A stretch of 44,005 bases of DNA from a virus: positions 1 through 44,005 of the IMG/VR virus record IMGVR_UViG_3300025769_000233. One strand, 5' to 3'. The first letter of the stretch is position 1; each line of letters begins with the position of its first letter. Positions 41,095 through 44,005 of the stretch are shown here, piece after piece. The notes under the pieces were generated by a model. That model had not been told where the DNA came from and ran no database searches. It worked only from the letters and a program-made list of their open reading frames with translations. A program made the position numbers and the translations under genes.

Positions 41095-42986
41095 TTTTCC
41101 CAGCATTTAGAGGATGTAGTATCGGACTTGAGCAGTCCGGAGGTCACGATAGTCTTACCCGCGAGCTCCATTTGTTCTGTAATGATAGGCTTGTACTTCT
41201 CCAGCAAGTCATCGCGAACGACGAAGTCAAGCTGGTCATGTACGGCCATAACCATCTGAATCTCATCACGCTTGTCGTGAATGATTTGACGGATACGGCA
41301 CATAGCCTCTTTGGTCATGTCCCCCGCAGCACCCTGAATAGGAGTGTTACGTGACATGCGGTCGATTGCACCGAGGTCTTTCATCTCAGTGGCAGGGCCG
41401 GCCCACAATGGAAACTTGCGGATGCGGCCGTAGGGCTCCATCGTGCGGATGTAACCGTGCTTCTTGCCAAAGCGTCCATTCTTGTCAAGGAACTTCTTGA
41501 TAGACGGGAACACTTTGAAGTACTTGTCGATGAGCTCTTGTGCTTGCTCGACAGGTATGTCAAGTGTATCGGACAGTTTGTGCGGGCCCATACCATAGGC
41601 CAATCCAAAGTTGATACCCTTGACTGCATTACGCAGGCTCTTATGTCCTTTGCAATCGCACTTGGACTTGTGAGCCATGTAAACACAGTCGTCATCAGCT
41701 GCGTCTACCCACTCTTGTCCGTAGACAAGGTCGGCGCAGACTGAGTGGAGGTCTTCTCCGTTCTCGAGGGAAGTGAGCCACACAGGGTCTTGTGAACCAT
41801 GCGCGATAATACACAACTCTTGGGATGAGAAGTCGGATGAGACGTACGACCAACCTTTAGGAGCAATAAAGCAGTTTCTGTAATCATTGTCGGCTGGTAT
41901 TTGCTGCATATTGGGGCGGGACGAACTTACTCGACCTGTCCTAATAATCTGCGTGAAACTAGTGTGAACTTTTCCATCAGAATCGATGTACTTATCACAC
42001 CACTCGGGACCAAACGCCGTAGCCTTCTTGTACTTCTCCTTGAACTGCACGAAAGCAGGGATAAGGGGGTGTACACTCATGTGCTTGGCTACCAGTATCT
42101 TAGTGTCGGAAGACTCCAATTTAGGTAGTAGCTTTTGAAGGATAGGGGTGGTCTGATGAGGTGATGACCAGTTGATGCTTACCGAAGAAACGCGTGCCAC
42201 GTCCTCGGACGCGAAAAGGTCCGTCTGAAACGCGGACGGCTTGAATTCTGAAAACGTATCGTCATTAAGAATAAATTCGTTCAGCTGGCGCTCTAGTCCT
42301 TGCGCCTCTGCGAGTTTGTCGGCAGCTAGGTTTAGCCACCTGTCTCTGTCCACGAGCATACCGTTGTACTCGATGTCCGAAAACGCGAGCACTGCAGCAT
42401 TCTCCAAAGAAACACAGCTCTCGAGCTTCTGCTTAGTAGCGTCCGCCGTTTGTAAGTCACGCACCTGTTGCAGGTACTGGACGTCCTTGGCAGCATAGAT
42501 AATCTGTGCTTTGGTGAACTCACCTTCGTGTCCGATGAAACTAGTCTGCTCTTCCTTGGACATATAGATACCGAGGTACCTGTCCAGCAAGGCAGCGAGT
42601 CCATAGAAGCCACGCACAGTGTCCTTACCATTGGTAAGTACCTTCTCAATCACCATCGTGTCGTGCACGTTGGCGAGTGTCATGCCGTAAGCCTTAAGAA
42701 ACTTGTAGTCAAAGCTGACGTTGTGCAGAATCTTCTTGCTGGCACGCGACTCAAGGAGCAGTTTGACTAGCGGAAGTTCCGGTTTGTGCCGGACATCGAA
42801 TACAAACTGGTGCTCACTGGTACCGAGTTGAATCGTGAGAAGCGTGTCGTCCACAAAGGAGAGGCCTGTGGTCTCCGTGTCGACTTGGAATGACCGCCAT
42901 TTCTTGAGGTAGTCGTATGCATTCTGCTCGGTGCAGGTCTTGATGTCATCGAAGTTAGAAGTCTGGGGGGAGATGTAATAGACCAT
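41091..42986 (-). CDS. family A DNA polymerase with 3'-5' exonuclease (631 aa)
   Basis: The N-terminal DnaQ-like exonuclease has all its acidic residues: D36-T-E38, N89-x-x-x-D93 and Y164-x-x-x-D168. The polymerase part shows motif A S-D385-F-S-S-Q-E390, motif B R452-x3-K456-x3-F460-x3-Y464-G and motif C H583-D584-Q585. Motif C normally reads H-D-E, so Gln replaces the usual acidic residue. A Cys/His-rich insert (C434, C443, C445, H448) lies just before motif B. F460 equals F762 of E. coli Pol I. No 5'-3' exonuclease domain is present. This is the phage replicase. It overlaps both neighbours by 1-4 bases. Confidence 0.95.
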   Translation of the reverse strand: MVYYISPQTSNFDDIKTCTEQNAYDYLKKWRSFQVDTETTGLSFVDDTLLTIQLGTSEHQFVFDVRHKPELPLVKLLLESRASKKILHNVSFDYKFLKAYGMTLANVHDTMVIEKVLTNGKDTVRGFYGLAALLDRYLGIYMSKEEQTSFIGHEGEFTKAQIIYAAKDVQYLQQVRDLQTADATKQKLESCVSLENAAVLAFSDIEYNGMLVDRDRWLNLAADKLAEAQGLERQLNEFILNDDTFSEFKPSAFQTDLFASEDVARVSSVSINWSSPHQTTPILQKLLPKLESSDTKILVAKHMSVHPLIPAFVQFKEKYKKATAFGPEWCDKYIDSDGKVHTSFTQIIRTGRVSSSRPNMQQIPADNDYRNCFIAPKGWSYVSSDFSSQELCIIAHGSQDPVWLTSLENGEDLHSVCADLVYGQEWVDAADDDCVYMAHKSKCDCKGHKSLRNAVKGINFGLAYGMGPHKLSDTLDIPVEQAQELIDKYFKVFPSIKKFLDKNGRFGKKHGYIRTMEPYGRIRKFPLWAGPATEMKDLGAIDRMSRNTPIQGAAGDMTKEAMCRIRQIIHDKRDEIQMVMAVHDQLDFVVRDDLLEKYKPIITEQMELAGKTIVTSGLLKSDTTSSKCWEK

Positions 42987-43252
42987 TAGAGAAAAGTGAT
43001 GTAGCCCAGCAGTTTGTACACGAAGTTCAAGCGCCCAGCTGCAGTCATGGCTTTCTCTTGATAGCGCTGATACATTGGGTAGTTAGTAGTCTGGGAAAAC
43101 CTGTCCATCATGCGATGGTTTACCTCGACAACGTGTTCGTAATAGGCCTGAATACTGAGCAGGATACATGCGATGGCAAGCCATACACCGAACAGGATAA
43201 CAGCGACGGCTGCTGATACAGCAAGCACATCGAAAAACCAAAGGATAGTCAT
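42986..43252 (-). CDS. small membrane protein (88 aa)
   Basis: The chosen ATG 43252 overlaps the upstream stop by one base (TAATG), and the gene's own stop overlaps the polymerase start in the same way. Residues 1-45 hold one long or two short hydrophobic helices (L-A-V-S-A-A-V-A-V-I-L-F-G-V-W-L-A-I-A-C-I-L-L). A charged region with Tyr, Arg and Gln follows, then a short hydrophobic end (L-L-G-Y-I-T-F-L). There is no signal-peptidase site. No family is recognised. It might anchor replication at the membrane, but that is only a guess. Confidence 0.6.
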   Translation of the reverse strand: MTILWFFDVLAVSAAVAVILFGVWLAIACILLSIQAYYEHVVEVNHRMMDRFSQTTNYPMYQRYQEKAMTAAGRLNFVYKLLGYITFL

Positions 43253-44005
43253 TAGAATATGTATCTGATTGTGTTCCAAGGTATTACACGGTCGTGTATC
43301 TCAGTGAAACGGTTAATAGCTTGACGCTTTAAGTCACGTCGGTAACGTACATTCTTGCCACCGTACTGGCTGGTCTTGGGTTCCTGTATTGCAGGGTTCC
43401 ACAAGAGGTGCTCAGCGGGTAGCTTGTCTTCGAGGTTGCGCATGTGCTTCTTCTCCTCGTGTGTGAGGAAGATGCACTCGGCCAGCACAATGTCCTTGTT
43501 GCAGTGTGCGATACCATCGTTGAGCTGCCAAAACAAGTCCTCGTAGTCATCTTCCCAACCATTGTATAATATGATTGGGCTAAAGTTTACATGGATGTCG
43601 TAGCCTGCATCGATGAATTCGTCGATAGCTGCGATGCGGTCTGCAATAGATGCAGTGTTTGGTTCTACCATGTCAGCGATACGCTGGGGCATGAGCGAGA
43701 AGCGAATCCGTACCTTGCCCTCGGGGTTGAAGTCGAGGAACTGGCGTGGGATTGTCTTGGTAGCCATGCTTGCCATAGCAAGGTCGTGGTCACGGAAGAA
43801 CGAGAATATCTTCTCCCAATCGTGGAACTTCGCGTGTAGCGCAAAGTCCTCGTTGCAAGAGATATCGTAAGATATGAAATGGTGGTGCGTCTGGTTCGGC
43901 TTCTCTACATCTGAGTAGAAGTGAACGTGACGGTCAATGGCCTGCAGGATGGTGTCAGCATTGCCTGCTACTGTTAGGCCGTTGGGCATGTGTCGTTTCA
44001 TGTAG
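43252..44005 (-). CDS. spore photoproduct lyase-like radical SAM protein, partial at window edge
   Basis: The visible 250 codons match the SplB family after its iron-sulfur motif. C49 of the visible part (codon 43857-43855, I-S-C-N-E-D-F) aligns with the hydrogen-donor Cys (C141 in B. subtilis). V-R-I-R-F-S-L, E-P-N-T-A-S-I-x-x-R-I-A-A-I and G-Y-D-I-H-V-N-F-S-P-I-I followed by G-W-E-D-D-Y match the barrel core, and the end W-N-T-I-R-Y-I-F matches the family end. The Tyr codon 44004-44002 would follow the C-x3-C-x2-C motif, which lies just outside. SplB reverses thymine photodimers of UV-damaged spore DNA. The frame is open to the edge, so the start is unseen. Confidence 0.85.
   Translation of the reverse strand, partial: YMKRHMPNGLTVAGNADTILQAIDRHVHFYSDVEKPNQTHHHFISYDISCNEDFALHAKFHDWEKIFSFFRDHDLAMASMATKTIPRQFLDFNPEGKVRIRFSLMPQRIADMVEPNTASIADRIAAIDEFIDAGYDIHVNFSPIILYNGWEDDYEDLFWQLNDGIAHCNKDIVLAECIFLTHEEKKHMRNLEDKLPAEHLLWNPAIQEPKTSQYGGKNVRYRRDLKRQAINRFTEIHDRVIPWNTIRYIF

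Noticed and set aside
1-44005. CRISPR array, integrase, insertion sequence or attachment site
   Set aside because: No regularly spaced repeats, recombinase motifs or transposase signatures were seen on either strand.

Overview
The window is part of a tailed double-stranded DNA phage genome, most likely a crAss-like phage (Crassvirales) or a close relative infecting a member of the Bacteroidota. Three things point there. The virion genes run in the order holin, ring/connector proteins, very large tail protein, three Gly/Ala/Gln-rich cargo proteins, giant RNA-polymerase protein. The giant protein carries a G-S-D-F-D-V-D-K polymerase motif and HExxH zincins. Most starts lack a recognisable Shine-Dalgarno sequence. 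Family names for virion proteins rest on recalled sequence character and gene order, not on a search.

The layout is two convergent blocks. The left block (about 2-26,543, + strand) holds virion genes: the 3' end of an unknown protein, a 51-aa protein, a holin-like membrane protein, three small head-tail proteins, a 1376-aa tail protein, three cargo-like proteins of 327, 638 and 638 aa, and one uninterrupted 4981-codon gene. That giant protein joins a PD-(D/E)XK nuclease motif set, a zincin, a two-barrel-type RNA polymerase catalytic motif and a second zincin, with a hydrophobic segment near its C-terminus. It is probably packaged in the particle and delivered with the DNA.

The right block (44,005 down to 26,658, - strand) is a tightly packed replication, repair and nucleotide operon, with most genes overlapping by 1-20 bases. 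In transcription order it holds a spore-photoproduct-lyase-like radical SAM protein (cut by the window edge), a small membrane protein, family A DNA polymerase with a proofreading domain, dUTPase, several small unknowns, an SF2 helicase, a DnaB-type helicase, a Sak4-type RecA-fold ATPase, an SSB-like protein, a small membrane protein, a TOPRIM primase, a RusA-like resolvase, the rIIA/rIIB pair, a DnaA-domain-IV-like protein, a RecB/Cas4-like PD-(D/E)XK nuclease, a DUF3310 protein, ThyX and a 47-aa cysteine-rich protein.

The blocks meet at 26,544-26,657, the longest non-coding stretch (114 bp), which is filled with stem-loops: a strong GC hairpin, a small hairpin and a two-part stem resembling a tRNA acceptor plus T-arm. 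Similar G-rich hairpins stand directly before several - strand genes, followed in two cases by a C-U-C-A-A-C-A or similar leader. These are either terminators or, more speculatively, hairpin promoters for the virion polymerase. No stretch above 300 bp lacks a gene. No integrase, CRISPR array, insertion sequence or complete tRNA was found.
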